Below are positions 9,134-17,565 of a stretch of DNA of 49,768 nucleotides, one piece after another. The number at the start of each line of letters is the position of its first letter. The first letter of the stretch is position 1. The notes below the pieces were generated by a model. The model did not search any database. It saw only the letters and a list, made by a program, of their open reading frames with translations, and was not told where the DNA came from. A program made the translations under genes and the position numbers. The stretch is from NCBI GenBank assembly GCA_900545715.1, contig URAJ01000014.1, positions 1-49,768 on the forward strand, written 5' to 3'. This DNA comes from an uncultured Opitutales bacterium (lineage in GTDB: Bacteria > Verrucomicrobiota > Verrucomicrobiia > Opitutales > Intestinicryptomonadaceae).

Positions 9134-10432
9134 ATGGATAGAAGAAACGCTATAAAATCAATCGCAGTCGCCGGAGCAGCAGCGGCTTTGCCGAAATTCT
9201 CGGCCGCCGAAGTCGGCAAGAAAAGCCAGCTTAAAGTAGGCCTTGTTGGCTGCAGCGGACGCGGCATCGGCGCCGTTGAAAATATGCTACAAGCCGCAAA
9301 CGGCTCTGTCAAAATTGTAGCCATCGCCGACCTTTTCGCCGATAGAAACGACCTCGCCATCAAGGCATTCGAAAGATACGCAAAAAAATTCGGCAAGGAC
9401 ACCATCGACGTCCCCACAAGCCGCAGATTCTCAGGCTGGGACGCCTACAAGCAAATCCTCGGCGAAGACATCGACATTATAATCCACGCCACCCCGCCCG
9501 TTTTCCGCCCTCTCCACATCAGGGAATTTGTGAAGGCCGGCAAACACCTGTTTGTCGAAAAACCCGCGTGCGTCGACCCTGTACAATGCCGCGAAATGCT
9601 CGAAATTGCCGACGAAGCCGATAAAAAAGGCCTCACAATTATCCCCGGAATACAGCGCAGATTCCACGCTGGATACCAAGAGGCAATCAAACGCATGCAG
9701 GACGGCCAAATCGGCGAAGTGCTCGGCGCACAGGCATACTGGCTAAACTCGCGCTTCTTTATCCAAGACAACGGCGTTTTGCGCCTCCAAAATCCCGATC
9801 CGGAAGAAATGGAATACCAGATTCGCAACTGGTTCATTTTCAGGTGGACATCCGGTGACTGCTACGTCGAACAACACGTCCACAACCTCGACGTAATCCT
9901 ATGGGGCCTCGGAAAAGATCCTAAGGAAGTATGCGGCATAGGCGGCAGAAGATGGGATATCGAATTCCCAAAATACGGCGACCGCTTCAGCCACTTCGGC
10001 GTAGATTTCGACTTCGGCGAAGGTCTGCACTGCGCAAGTTATAGCCGCCGCGAAAATAAGTCCGCCGACATAGTCTGCGAACGATTCATCGGGACAAAAG
10101 GCGTTCTCGAAACAAATCTCGACGGCAACCGCATGCGCATTCTCGGACAAAAACCTTGGAATGCTGACGGAGACTACCCGCAAGCTATGGTCGAAGAACA
10201 CAGAGTGCTTATCGACTGTGTACTTAACAATAAACCGCAAAATCTCCTCCGCGAAATGGTGAAATCGACAAGGCTCGCCATCGCCGGCAGAGAAAGCGCA
10301 TATTCGGGCCGCAGCTTCAAATACGAATGGATTGTGAGCCGCTCCAAACAATCTTGGGCGCCGCAGGAATGGAAATTTGGCAAAAAGCCAATTGACCCGA
10401 TTCCGCTCCCAGGCCAATACCAGCTCGTATAG
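9134..10432 (+). CDS. TAT-exported Gfo/Idh/MocA-family oxidoreductase
   Basis: 432 residues with a twin-arginine N-terminus (DRRNAIKS then AVAGAAAALPKFSAA). The Rossmann motif is VGLVGCSGRGIGAVENM near residues 36-52, and the catalytic-type EKP motif follows in GKHLFVEKPACVD near residue 142. The C-terminal alpha/beta domain contains NWFIFRWTSGDCYVEQHVHNLD, where His residues would face the sugar. Proteins of this group oxidise or reduce sugars or inositols with bound NAD(P). It is cotranscribed with the preceding isomerase-like gene, and a strong terminator follows 19 bases after the stop. It is a distant paralogue of the GH109-like gene at 3488 but lacks the GH109 YPTHGLGP signature. Confidence 0.85.
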   Translation: MDRRNAIKSIAVAGAAAALPKFSAAEVGKKSQLKVGLVGCSGRGIGAVENMLQAANGSVKIVAIADLFADRNDLAIKAFERYAKKFGKDTIDVPTSRRFSGWDAYKQILGEDIDIIIHATPPVFRPLHIREFVKAGKHLFVEKPACVDPVQCREMLEIADEADKKGLTIIPGIQRRFHAGYQEAIKRMQDGQIGEVLGAQAYWLNSRFFIQDNGVLRLQNPDPEEMEYQIRNWFIFRWTSGDCYVEQHVHNLDVILWGLGKDPKEVCGIGGRRWDIEFPKYGDRFSHFGVDFDFGEGLHCASYSRRENKSADIVCERFIGTKGVLETNLDGNRMRILGQKPWNADGDYPQAMVEEHRVLIDCVLNNKPQNLLREMVKSTRLAIAGRESAYSGRSFKYEWIVSRSKQSWAPQEWKFGKKPIDPIPLPGQYQLV

Positions 10433-10450
10433 CAATATTTTTATTGCAAA

Positions 10451-10480
10451 AAGGCGCACAAAAATTTGTGCGCCTTTTTT
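10451..10480 (+). terminator. Rho-independent terminator of the isomerase/oxidoreductase operon
   Basis: The stem AAGGCGCACA (10451-10460) pairs perfectly with TGTGCGCCTT (10467-10476) around a 6-base loop and runs into a T-tract. Confidence 0.9.
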
Positions 10481-10646
10481 ATCCCGAAAAAAGTTCCCTC
10501 GAAAAATTCAGCTTTTAACAAATATTCCGCCAACTGCCGTAAAACGGAAACATAGCAATTCGGTTTACCGAAAATCTGCGGATTTCCACATTTGATTTAA
10601 TGCGGGCAAAACCCCGCAAAAAAACTTTAATTAAAATAAAGCGCCA

Positions 10647-11225
10647 CTACTCTTTGACAAACACGTCAACTCTCGCGGGAGGTATGTTCAACGCAACAAA
10701 CGAAACCTTCTCATGCTTCATTTTTTTGAATCCCAACGACTCCGGAGAACGCACCAAATTATATGTAAATTGTATAAAGCGCCCGCCCTTTGGAAGAGCG
10801 TTTTCAGAGGCATTTAGTATTGCCGATACAACCTTTCCCGGAAGACTCACCAATGGAAGGCACGAAACTATCGCCTTCACTCTTTTGGAATCCTCGCCGG
10901 CAAGTATTTTTTCTATATTTTCGGCACTGTCGTTCACAACAACCGCCTCGGGAAACCTATCCTCCAATATCCTCGAAAGAGCCCCGTCAAATTCCACGCA
11001 ATAAAGCTTAGCGCCCCCGCCTGCCGCAAGCGGGCACAGTTTGGACGTCACAGCACCCGTTCCGGCCCCAAGCTCCACTATTACATCGCCTTCGCCAACA
11101 CTGCCGACTGCCGCCGCCATGCGCCGCGCAAGAAAGCTCGAACTCGGGCATACCGCGCCTATCCTCGCGGGATGCCGGACGTATTTACACATAAATTTTA
11201 ACGCGTCTTTTATATTCATTCCCAT
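10647..11225 (-). CDS. SAM-dependent methyltransferase, phospholipid N-methyltransferase/rRNA-dimethylase-like
   Basis: About 192 residues of a class I methyltransferase. The SAM-binding loop is VIVELGAGTGAVTSKL (residues around 45-60), followed by an acidic residue in LYCVEFDG and a motif IV-like IVSCLPLVSLP. The N-terminal HPARIGAVCPSSSFLARRMA block is typical of PmtA-like phospholipid N-methyltransferases and related KsgA-like proteins, so a lipid or small-molecule substrate at the membrane is likely. ATG codons at 11225 and 11219 are both possible; a TTG at 11237 abuts the kdsD stop. The gene is the last of a minus-strand run with kdsB and kdsD. Confidence 0.72.
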   Translation of the reverse strand: MGMNIKDALKFMCKYVRHPARIGAVCPSSSFLARRMAAAVGSVGEGDVIVELGAGTGAVTSKLCPLAAGGGAKLYCVEFDGALSRILEDRFPEAVVVNDSAENIEKILAGEDSKRVKAIVSCLPLVSLPGKVVSAILNASENALPKGGRFIQFTYNLVRSPESLGFKKMKHEKVSFVALNIPPARVDVFVKE

Positions 11226-11237
11226 GCGTGCGCCCAA

Positions 11238-12209
11238 TTATTGCGCCTGATATATGTCGTGCAGCCTCACAAGCCCCTTGAAAACACCGTCGCCGTCAAC
11301 CACCGGCAATACCGACAACTTCGACTTGCGCGCCTCCATTAGTTTTACTGCCTGCCCCAATGATGCGTCAACACCCGCGCATACGGGCGTTTTTGTCATT
11401 ATGTCGGAACATTTCATCGAGTCTAAATCGAACGTTTTTTGCAGCATTCTGCGCACGTCGCCGTCGGTGACCAAGCCCTCAAGCTTTCCGTCGGCCGAAA
11501 CTGCGCAAGCAGCCCCGAGCGGCTTGCGGGTCATCTCTATCACTATCTTGCGGACGCTGTCGTCCTTTGAAACTGTCGCGCAATCGCTTGCAGGCGTCAT
11601 CACGTCGGCTACGTCCAACAATAAATTTCTGCCAAGCTGGCCGGCTGGATGAAACTTCGCAAAGTCCTCTTTCGAAAATTTGCGCGCCTTCATCAGCGCG
11701 CACGCAAGAGCGTCGCCCATAGCCATCGCCAAAGTCGTAGAGTTAGTCGGCACTATCCCAAGCGGATCCGCCTCGCCGTGCGAGGAGGCGTCGAGTATTA
11801 TGTCGCTCGACCTGCCCATCGGCGAATCTATATTGCCTATCAGCGCTATTATCGTTGACTTGAACTTCTTCAATATCGGTATCAGCCTCACGCACTCGAC
11901 AGTCGCGCCGCTATTTGATATCAATATCGTCGGATCCCCAGGCTCGTACACTCCAAGATCTCCGTGCACGGCGTCGCAAGCATGCAGAAAAACCGCCGGC
12001 GTACCCGTGCTCGAAAGTGTCGCCGCTATCTTCTGCGCCACAAGCCCAGACTTGCCCAAGCCGCATACCAACAATTTACCCTTGTGCGATAGTATCGCGT
12101 TTACGGCCTTCGCAAAATTCGCGTCGAGCCTGTCAACCGTCGCCAATATCGAATTGGCCTCGCATTTTAATACCTCGCGCGCAAGCGATATTATTTCACC
12201 GTCATTCAT
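11238..12209 (-). CDS. kdsD: Arabinose-5-phosphate isomerase (KpsF/GutQ family)
   Basis: 323 residues, the usual family length. An N-terminal SIS sugar-isomerase domain (GKLLVCGLGKSGLVAQKIA, then HACDAVHGDLG and LISNSGAT) is followed by two CBS domains (DVMTPASDCATV and DIMTKTPVCAGV). It interconverts ribulose-5-phosphate and arabinose-5-phosphate, the first step of KDO synthesis for lipopolysaccharide. It overlaps the end of kdsB by 4 bases (12206-12209), which implies translational coupling and puts two KDO steps in one operon. Confidence 0.93.
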   Translation of the reverse strand: MNDGEIISLAREVLKCEANSILATVDRLDANFAKAVNAILSHKGKLLVCGLGKSGLVAQKIAATLSSTGTPAVFLHACDAVHGDLGVYEPGDPTILISNSGATVECVRLIPILKKFKSTIIALIGNIDSPMGRSSDIILDASSHGEADPLGIVPTNSTTLAMAMGDALACALMKARKFSKEDFAKFHPAGQLGRNLLLDVADVMTPASDCATVSKDDSVRKIVIEMTRKPLGAACAVSADGKLEGLVTDGDVRRMLQKTFDLDSMKCSDIMTKTPVCAGVDASLGQAVKLMEARKSKLSVLPVVDGDGVFKGLVRLHDIYQAQ

Positions 12210-13270
12210 GAATTGCGCTTTCTCAAAAATTCCTCGGCAGCTTCAAGATCGTCGGGAGTGTCTATGCCTATCGACTCGTATTGCGTCTCGACAATGTCAA
12301 ACTTCCAGCCCGCGGCTATAAACCTAAGCTGTTCAAGCATCTCGCACTGCTCAAGCTTCGACACCGGAAGCGAATCGTACCTTACAAGCGACTTCTCCGA
12401 ATACCCGTATATCCCTATGTGCCGCCAATAATCGCACCTATCCAACCATTTTGCAACGTCCGGCTCGCCCCTATTGTACGGCAGCGGACTGCGGCTAAAA
12501 TACATACCGGCGCCGCTGTTGTCCCTCAGCACCTTCACAACATTCGGATTCGACAGCATTTCAGCGTCGGTTATCTTGGACGCCGCAGTCACTAAATCCG
12601 ATCCCCTCGAAGAATGGGCCTCTATCACCGCGTCTATTAGCTTCGACGATATGAACGGTTCGTCGCCCTGCACATTCACGACAAAATCCGCATTTATCTC
12701 GCCAAAGGCCTCTATTATGCGCTCAGTACCGGAACGGCACTTCTCAGACGTCATTATTGCGGGCGCGCCTATCTTGTCGGAAAATTCCATTATCTCTATG
12801 CTGTCCGTCAATATCACTACCTTCTCCGCAAGTTCGCTTTTTACGCAGCTCTCGTACACTCGCTCCAGCACGGCTTTCCCCCCAAGAAGCGCAAGCGGCT
12901 TTCCGGGAAATCTCGTTGAACCCATACGCGCGGGTATCGCTATCGCCGCCCCAAGCAACATCGCCCCCTGCAAGGGCAAGTCTTTTCTCTTATTCACGTC
13001 CTCCCAGAATTTTCGGGCGTCGCTAAGTTCGTCGTCGGGTTCTTCTATATAATTCTTGTACACGGCAAGCCCCGCAAGGCACAGACATATCAACCCTATT
13101 ACCCTATAAAAAATCTTGTAGCCGCCAAGCGATACGCCCCAAGCCTTGAACTTGGACGTCTGGTAGTTATCATTGTATGTCTCAGATCTGCGCAATAGAA
13201 AAATCGCCGCAACAAAAAGCGGCAACGCCACATACGCAACTTCCAATATCGTATAAAATATCTTTAACAT
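12206..13270 (-). CDS. kdsB: CMP-KDO synthetase with an N-terminal membrane extension
   Basis: The C-terminal roughly 250 residues are 3-deoxy-manno-octulosonate cytidylyltransferase: IPARMGSTRFPGKPL (CTP loop), NVQGDEPFI (metal site), YFSRSPLPYNR and HIGIYGY are all present. Ahead of it, in frame and without a stop, are about 103 extra residues with two hydrophobic helices (about residues 5-25 and 55-75) and a charged linker. The ATG at 13270 (MLKIFYTIL) begins the extended form. An internal ATG at 12961 has CAGGGGG just upstream and would give a standard-length KdsB. KdsB activates KDO for transfer to lipid A. The extension could tether it to the inner membrane. The catalytic call is firm; which start is used is not. 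Confidence 0.85.
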   Translation of the reverse strand: MLKIFYTILEVAYVALPLFVAAIFLLRRSETYNDNYQTSKFKAWGVSLGGYKIFYRVIGLICLCLAGLAVYKNYIEEPDDELSDARKFWEDVNKRKDLPLQGAMLLGAAIAIPARMGSTRFPGKPLALLGGKAVLERVYESCVKSELAEKVVILTDSIEIMEFSDKIGAPAIMTSEKCRSGTERIIEAFGEINADFVVNVQGDEPFISSKLIDAVIEAHSSRGSDLVTAASKITDAEMLSNPNVVKVLRDNSGAGMYFSRSPLPYNRGEPDVAKWLDRCDYWRHIGIYGYSEKSLVRYDSLPVSKLEQCEMLEQLRFIAAGWKFDIVETQYESIGIDTPDDLEAAEEFLRKRNS

Positions 13271-13543
13271 GCAGTACCGTTTTTTTATTATTGCTTTCCC
13301 ATATGTTAAACGACTTCCCGCAAGCTCGTCAAACGTTTTTGCCGGCATGCATCAGCGCAATATAAAACCCGCCAAACGCCGCCCAAAGAGGATTTATCCC
13401 CCCCCCTCGCGCCGTTAATAGACAACACAGCAAGGCTCAAACGAACCGTTCCGCAAGGGCCGCACTCCGTTTGCAGCAACGCCACCCCGCGCTACCTCAC
13501 CCGCGCCGCACTTTAAAAGCAAAGCTGCGGCGCACGGGCTACA

Positions 13544-14668
13544 CTACTTGGCAGCTTCCAATACGGATCCCGCTATATATTCAAGCTCGTCTTTTTCAAG
13601 CTCTGGATATATCGGCAATGCTATCGTGTGCTTCGCGGCGTATTCGCTGTTCGGGAAATCCCCTTCGGAATATCCCAATGCCTTGAAGCACTCCTGCACA
13701 TGCAGCGGCAATGGATAATATATCTCGCAGCCTATCTGCTTCTCGCGCAAATGCGCAAGAACCTCGTCGCGGTTGTTTACGGATATTATGTATTGGTTGT
13801 ATATCGAATGGTTGCGCGGATCTATGTACGGAATAACAACAGTCCCGCTGCCGGAAAAGGCTTCGTTATAGAAGGCGGCATTCGCGCGGCGCATATCGCC
13901 CCACTTGTCCAAATGCGGTATCTTAGCCAACAACCCCGCCGCCTGCAATGCGTCGAGCCTGAAATTACCGCCGACTCTCTTGTGGTAATATTTCGGTTCC
14001 ATTCCGTGGTTGCGCAGCTCGCGCACTCCGCCCGCAAGGGAGTCGCTGTTTGTCAAAACCATTCCGCCGTCGCCAAGCCCGCCCAAATTCTTCGACGGGA
14101 AAAAGCTCAAACACGCAGTGTCACCAAAATTGCCGACTTTAACGCCGTCGCGCGACGCGCCTATCGCCTGCGCACCGTCCTCTATCACAGCTAACGACCT
14201 CGATTTGGCTATCTCCCGTATCCTTTCCATCTCGGCGCACTGCCCGTACAAATGCACGGGAATTATCGCACGGGTCCGCGGCGTTATCTTTTCGAGCACG
14301 CTGTCGGGATCTATATTGTAGGTTTTCGGATTTATATCCGCAAATACGGGCCTCGCCCCGGCGCGCCAAACCGATCCGGCCGTCGCAAAGAAAGTGTACG
14401 CCGGAACTATAACCTCGTCGGCCTTGCCTTCGTCGAGCGGCGAGCGGTATATTCCAAGCGCCATCAACGACACCAACAGCGCGTCCGTGCCGCTCGATAC
14501 CCCCACTGCATGCTTCACGCCGGAATACTCTGCCACAGCCTCCTCAAATTCGGTCACGTATTTGCCGCCTATAAAGTATTGGCTCTCCAATACGTCGCGT
14601 ATCGATCTCTCTGTTTCTTCGCGAACTAACGCGTACTGTTTTTTTAGGTCTAACAGCGGAATTTTCAT
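13544..14668 (-). CDS. DegT/DnrJ/EryC1/StrS-family sugar aminotransferase
   Basis: 374 residues from the ATG at 14668 (IPLLDLKKQY, the standard start of the family). The PLP-binding features are VGVSSGTDAL, the D-x-A motif in VIEDGAQAIGA, and the Schiff-base lysine in FFPSKNLGGLGDGG. The GNFRLDALQAA segment is also conserved. These enzymes transaminate keto-sugar nucleotides to make amino sugars for O-antigen, capsule or glycoprotein glycans. It lies 274 bases upstream of kdsB on the same strand, consistent with envelope polysaccharide synthesis. The specific nucleotide sugar cannot be assigned. Confidence 0.9.
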   Translation of the reverse strand: MKIPLLDLKKQYALVREETERSIRDVLESQYFIGGKYVTEFEEAVAEYSGVKHAVGVSSGTDALLVSLMALGIYRSPLDEGKADEVIVPAYTFFATAGSVWRAGARPVFADINPKTYNIDPDSVLEKITPRTRAIIPVHLYGQCAEMERIREIAKSRSLAVIEDGAQAIGASRDGVKVGNFGDTACLSFFPSKNLGGLGDGGMVLTNSDSLAGGVRELRNHGMEPKYYHKRVGGNFRLDALQAAGLLAKIPHLDKWGDMRRANAAFYNEAFSGSGTVVIPYIDPRNHSIYNQYIISVNNRDEVLAHLREKQIGCEIYYPLPLHVQECFKALGYSEGDFPNSEYAAKHTIALPIYPELEKDELEYIAGSVLEAAK

Positions 14669-14751
14669 AATCGTCGTATTTAAAGCCCTTTTGACGGAAA
14701 ATGGCAACCCATATTTGCAGCTAATTTATCGCCCTCCCTTTAAAAAAATAC

Positions 14752-14778
14752 TTGATAAAAAAATTTTTTGAATATAAT
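14752..14778 (+). promoter_or_regulatory. Probable sigma-70-type promoter of the histone-like gene
   Basis: TTGATA at 14752-14757 and TATAAT at 14773-14778 are separated by 15 bases of mostly A/T. The start codon lies about 58 bases further on. The -10 is perfect; the spacer is slightly short. Confidence 0.5.
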
Positions 14779-14835
14779 CAATACTATCTCTTAGCCCCTA
14801 TTCTTACTTTCGATTACTTTATCTATCAAAAAATT

Positions 14836-15309
14836 ATGGCTAAAACAAACGCAAAAAAAACAGCGCCGAAGAAAGCTCCGGCCGCCAAACCAGCAAAAAA
14901 CGCAGCTAAAAAGGCTCCCGCTAAGCCGGCCCAGAAAGCTCCGGCCAAAAAGGCTCCCGCTAAACCCGCCCCAAAAGCAGCTCCTAAAAAACCCGCTCCC
15001 AAGGCGTCAAAACCGGCTCAAAAGCCCTCAAAAGCGTGCGCATGCAAAAACGACCCCAAAAAGGCTTGCGATTGCAAAAACGATCCCCAAAAATCGTGCG
15101 GCTGCCAGGGCGGAAACTGCTTTGAAAAACTTATCGCCGAAATTTTCGGAAAACTCGCGGACGACTCAAACGTCGCAAACCTCCTAAAAGATTTCTTCTA
15201 TACGGAGCTCCTCAATAAGGGCATCGACGAATCCGCCGCTTCCGATATGGCAAACCGCATTGAAATTGAAATAAAATCTTTCGAGGCAAATATAGAAATT
15301 GCCGAATAG
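14836..15309 (+). CDS. Histone H1-like Lys/Ala/Pro-rich protein with a cysteine cluster and a C-terminal helical domain
   Basis: 157 residues. Residues 1 to about 65 are a low-complexity tail made of Ala-Lys-Pro units (repeated KKAPAKPA-type words), as in H1-like nucleoid proteins that coat DNA. A short block then carries seven cysteines in three CxC pairs plus one, in near-repeats of CxCKNDPxK, ending GCQGGNC. The last 60 residues are acidic and helical (LIAEIFGKLADDSNVANLL and following). The start is the ATG at 14836, because the frame upstream to a TTG at 14752 encodes nothing similar. The cysteine block could bind Zn, Cu or a cluster, or respond to redox state. The function is inference. 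A terminator follows at 15380. Confidence 0.72.
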   Translation: MAKTNAKKTAPKKAPAAKPAKNAAKKAPAKPAQKAPAKKAPAKPAPKAAPKKPAPKASKPAQKPSKACACKNDPKKACDCKNDPQKSCGCQGGNCFEKLIAEIFGKLADDSNVANLLKDFFYTELLNKGIDESAASDMANRIEIEIKSFEANIEIAE

Positions 15310-15379
15310 CGGCGTAAGCGCAATCCGCACATTTTTTGCAAACCGCATTAAATGAGCATTGACGCTTAACTCTTTTTAG

Positions 15380-15415
15380 ACCCGCCATTGAATCAATTCT
15401 TTGGCGGGTTTTTTA
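15380..15415 (+). terminator. Rho-independent terminator after the histone-like gene
   Basis: ACCCGCCA (15380-15387) pairs with TGGCGGGT (15402-15409) and is followed by six further T residues. Confidence 0.88.
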
Positions 15416-15483
15416 TGCCGCAATTTTGCGATATTTTAAGTATCTTATCCAAAAAACTCGAATTCTAAAAATCCATCCACCCC

Positions 15484-15514
15484 GTAAAAAAACCGCGCGG
15501 AATTTTCCGCGCGG
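15484..15514 (-). terminator. Rho-independent terminator of the perR-rubrerythrin operon
   Basis: The perfect 8-bp stem CCGCGCGG (15493-15500 with 15507-15514) around AATTTT is followed, on the minus strand, by seven T residues. It faces the convergent terminator at 15380. Confidence 0.85.
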
Positions 15515-15621
15515 CTCTTTGCATATTGCACTGCTGAAAATCTGAAATCAAGCGCGCCGCAGTCTGCTTTCGCCGCTAATGCCGCACCTATTTCAATATT
15601 CCCTGCAAATTCCCCAAAATC

Positions 15622-16194
15622 TTAGAAATTGTCGGCAAGCACCTCAAAATACGCTTTCGGATGCGCGCATGCCGGGCATTTCTCAGGCGCCTGAGAGCCT
15701 ACATACACGTAGCCGCAATTTCTGCACTTCCAAGCTATGGGTGCGTCCTTCTTAAATACGCTCCCGTCGGCTATGTTCTGCGCAAGCTTCAAGTAGCGCT
15801 CCTCATGGTGCTTCTCAACCGCCGCTATATTCCTAAATACTGCGGCTATCTCGGCAAAACCTTCCTCTTCAGCCTCCTTCGCGCCCTTGGCGTATATCTC
15901 GGTCCATTCCTCATGTTCGCCGGCCGCCGCCATTTTTAGGCACGCCGCGGTGTCGGCAAGGCCGCTCGAATATACGGAATCCACTGCGACAGTCGCGTCT
16001 CCCAGAAACTTGTAGAAGCGTTTCGCATGCTCCTTTTCGTTGTCGGCTGTCTCCTGGAATATCGCAGATATCTGCTCGTACCCCTCCTTCTTAGCCACGC
16101 TCGCAAAAAACGTGTATTTATTCCGCGCCGCCGATTCCCCGACAAATGCGGCCATTAGATTCTTTTCAGTTTTTGTTCCTTTTAACGATTTCAT
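15622..16194 (-). CDS. Rubrerythrin
   Basis: 190 residues. The N-terminal ferritin-like four-helix domain carries the diiron ligands ([44 protein letters not shown]), and the C-terminal rubredoxin-like domain has CRNCGYVY and CPACAHP. It reduces hydrogen peroxide with electrons from rubredoxin or NADH-linked partners and protects anaerobes from oxygen. The ATG at 16194 has AAGGAG 6 bases upstream. It starts 2 bases after the PerR-like regulator stops, so the two are cotranscribed. Control by that regulator through the Fur-type box at 16668 is likely. Confidence 0.95.
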   Translation of the reverse strand: MKSLKGTKTEKNLMAAFVGESAARNKYTFFASVAKKEGYEQISAIFQETADNEKEHAKRFYKFLGDATVAVDSVYSSGLADTAACLKMAAAGEHEEWTEIYAKGAKEAEEEGFAEIAAVFRNIAAVEKHHEERYLKLAQNIADGSVFKKDAPIAWKCRNCGYVYVGSQAPEKCPACAHPKAYFEVLADNF

Positions 16195-16196
16195 TA

Positions 16197-16598
16197 TTAT
16201 TTCTCCTTGTTTTCGAGTTCCATTTTTTCTACGCACTTCGGGCAATACCCCGTAAAAGCTATGTTGGCCCAGTCGGCCTCGAAACCCTCACCAAATGCGG
16301 ACAGCAGCTTCTCGCGCTCTATGCTCCCGATTGGGGCGTCGTATATGCCGCCGCAACACCTGCATACAAAATGAGAATGCTCCGATGTTTCGCAGTCAAA
16401 CCGCGATACGCAGCCGTCCCCCAAATCCACCCGGGATATGTCACCGTCGTCCGCAAGCATATTTAAATTCCTGTACACTGTACCCAAGCTTATATTCGGC
16501 ATACTCTTGCGCACTTCATCGTACACCTCGGCCGCCGTCGGATGCCCCAACCGCCCCGATTTCACGAGGTCGAGTATTTTTTTCCTCTGCTTCGACAT
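16197..16598 (-). CDS. Fur-family transcriptional regulator, PerR-like
   Basis: 133 residues from the ATG at 16598 ([12 protein letters not shown], typical of short clostridial-type PerR starts). A winged-helix DNA-binding domain ([24 protein letters not shown]) is followed by the metal-binding dimer domain, with [10 protein letters not shown] and [11 protein letters not shown] giving the two CxxC structural-zinc pairs. Such proteins sense iron or peroxide. The rubrerythrin partner favours PerR, while the divergent ZIP transporter would also fit Fur or Zur. Upstream ATG (16682) and TTG (16646) codons are possible, but the first would lie inside the Fur box. Autoregulation is likely, since the box lies in its own leader. 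Confidence 0.88.
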   Translation of the reverse strand: MSKQRKKILDLVKSGRLGHPTAAEVYDEVRKSMPNISLGTVYRNLNMLADDGDISRVDLGDGCVSRFDCETSEHSHFVCRCCGGIYDAPIGSIEREKLLSAFGEGFEADWANIAFTGYCPKCVEKMELENKEK

Positions 16599-16667
16599 CC
16601 TCTTGCAAGCCTCGGTTCCATTTTTGTCAGCGTTTCCGCTCCCCAAACTCCTGCGGGATTCTTTTAG

Positions 16668-16686
16668 CTTAATAATAATCATTATC
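16668..16686. promoter_or_regulatory. Fur/PerR box between the regulator and the ZIP transporter
   Basis: The 19 bases CTTAATAATAATCATTATC match the classical Fur box (GATAATGATAATCATTATC) at 16 of 19 positions. A TTGACA -35 hexamer for the minus-strand regulator lies at 16718-16713, and TTGACT at 16703-16708 is a candidate -35 for the plus-strand transporter. The box is well placed to control both. Confidence 0.75.
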
Positions 16687-16738
16687 GTTATTGCTATATT
16701 CTTGACTCGCCCTGTCAACACATTTTATTGAAAAAATA

Positions 16739-17536
16739 ATGGAAAATTCCGCAATTATACCACTCGCCCTTACCTTTATCGCAGGCGCATCCACCGCAAT
16801 AGGCGCCGCGCTAACTTTCTTTATGCGAAAAAACGACTTCCGCGTACTCGCGCTCGGAATGAGTTTCTCCGCGGGCGTTATGATTTACATTTCCTTTATG
16901 GATATTATGCCTATGTCCGTCGATTTTATATCCGGCGGCGAAGGCTTTTTAAAAGGCAAGGCAGGAATCGCACTCGCATACGCGATGTTTTTTGTCGGCG
17001 TAATCGCAGCGGCTGTAATCGACTACTTCGTGCCCAGCCATGTCGAATCCGAAAAAATCGGCGCCGCTCCGCAATGCCCGCAAAAAACAAAGGCAAAACA
17101 TGCGGCCCTCATGACTGCAATCGCAATCAGTATTCACAATTTCCCTGAGGGGCTCTCGGTTTTCGTCACAACTCTCGAAAACGTAAAAATGGGCGCCGCA
17201 ATCGCACTTGCCATCATTCTGCACAATATTCCGGAGGGAATTTCCGTGGCACTCCCCATCTATAACTCCACCGGAAATAAAAAACGCGCCTTCTGGATTG
17301 CCTCGCTTTCCGGCCTCGCCGAACCCGCAGGCGCACTCGCCGCGTACCTCGTCTTCGCGCCATTTATCACGCAACCTTTCATAGGCGCAATACTTGCCCT
17401 CACCGCCGGAATTATGGTCTTTATTTCGCTCGACGAGCTCCTACCCATGGCAAAAGAATACGGGCAGGAGCACTACGGAATTATCGGAGCTTTCGCGGGT
17501 ATGGCTTTTATTGCGGCCGGCTCTCTCATTTTATAA
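16739..17536 (+). CDS. zupT: ZIP-family divalent metal transporter, ZupT-like
   Basis: 265 residues with about eight membrane helices. The two metal-binding signatures of ZupT are intact: HNFPEGLSVF in TM4 and HNIPEGISVAL in TM5. A short cytoplasmic loop (EKIGAAPQCPQKTKAKHAA) connects TM3 and TM4. The family imports Zn2+, Fe2+, Mn2+ and related ions. The gene is divergent from the PerR-like regulator with a Fur-type box between, so metal- or peroxide-dependent control is likely. The EamA gene follows after 29 bases and may be cotranscribed. Confidence 0.93.
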   Translation: MENSAIIPLALTFIAGASTAIGAALTFFMRKNDFRVLALGMSFSAGVMIYISFMDIMPMSVDFISGGEGFLKGKAGIALAYAMFFVGVIAAAVIDYFVPSHVESEKIGAAPQCPQKTKAKHAALMTAIAISIHNFPEGLSVFVTTLENVKMGAAIALAIILHNIPEGISVALPIYNSTGNKKRAFWIASLSGLAEPAGALAAYLVFAPFITQPFIGAILALTAGIMVFISLDELLPMAKEYGQEHYGIIGAFAGMAFIAAGSLIL

Positions 17537-17565
17537 TAAAGGCAATTTAACCATTCGCATTCTTT

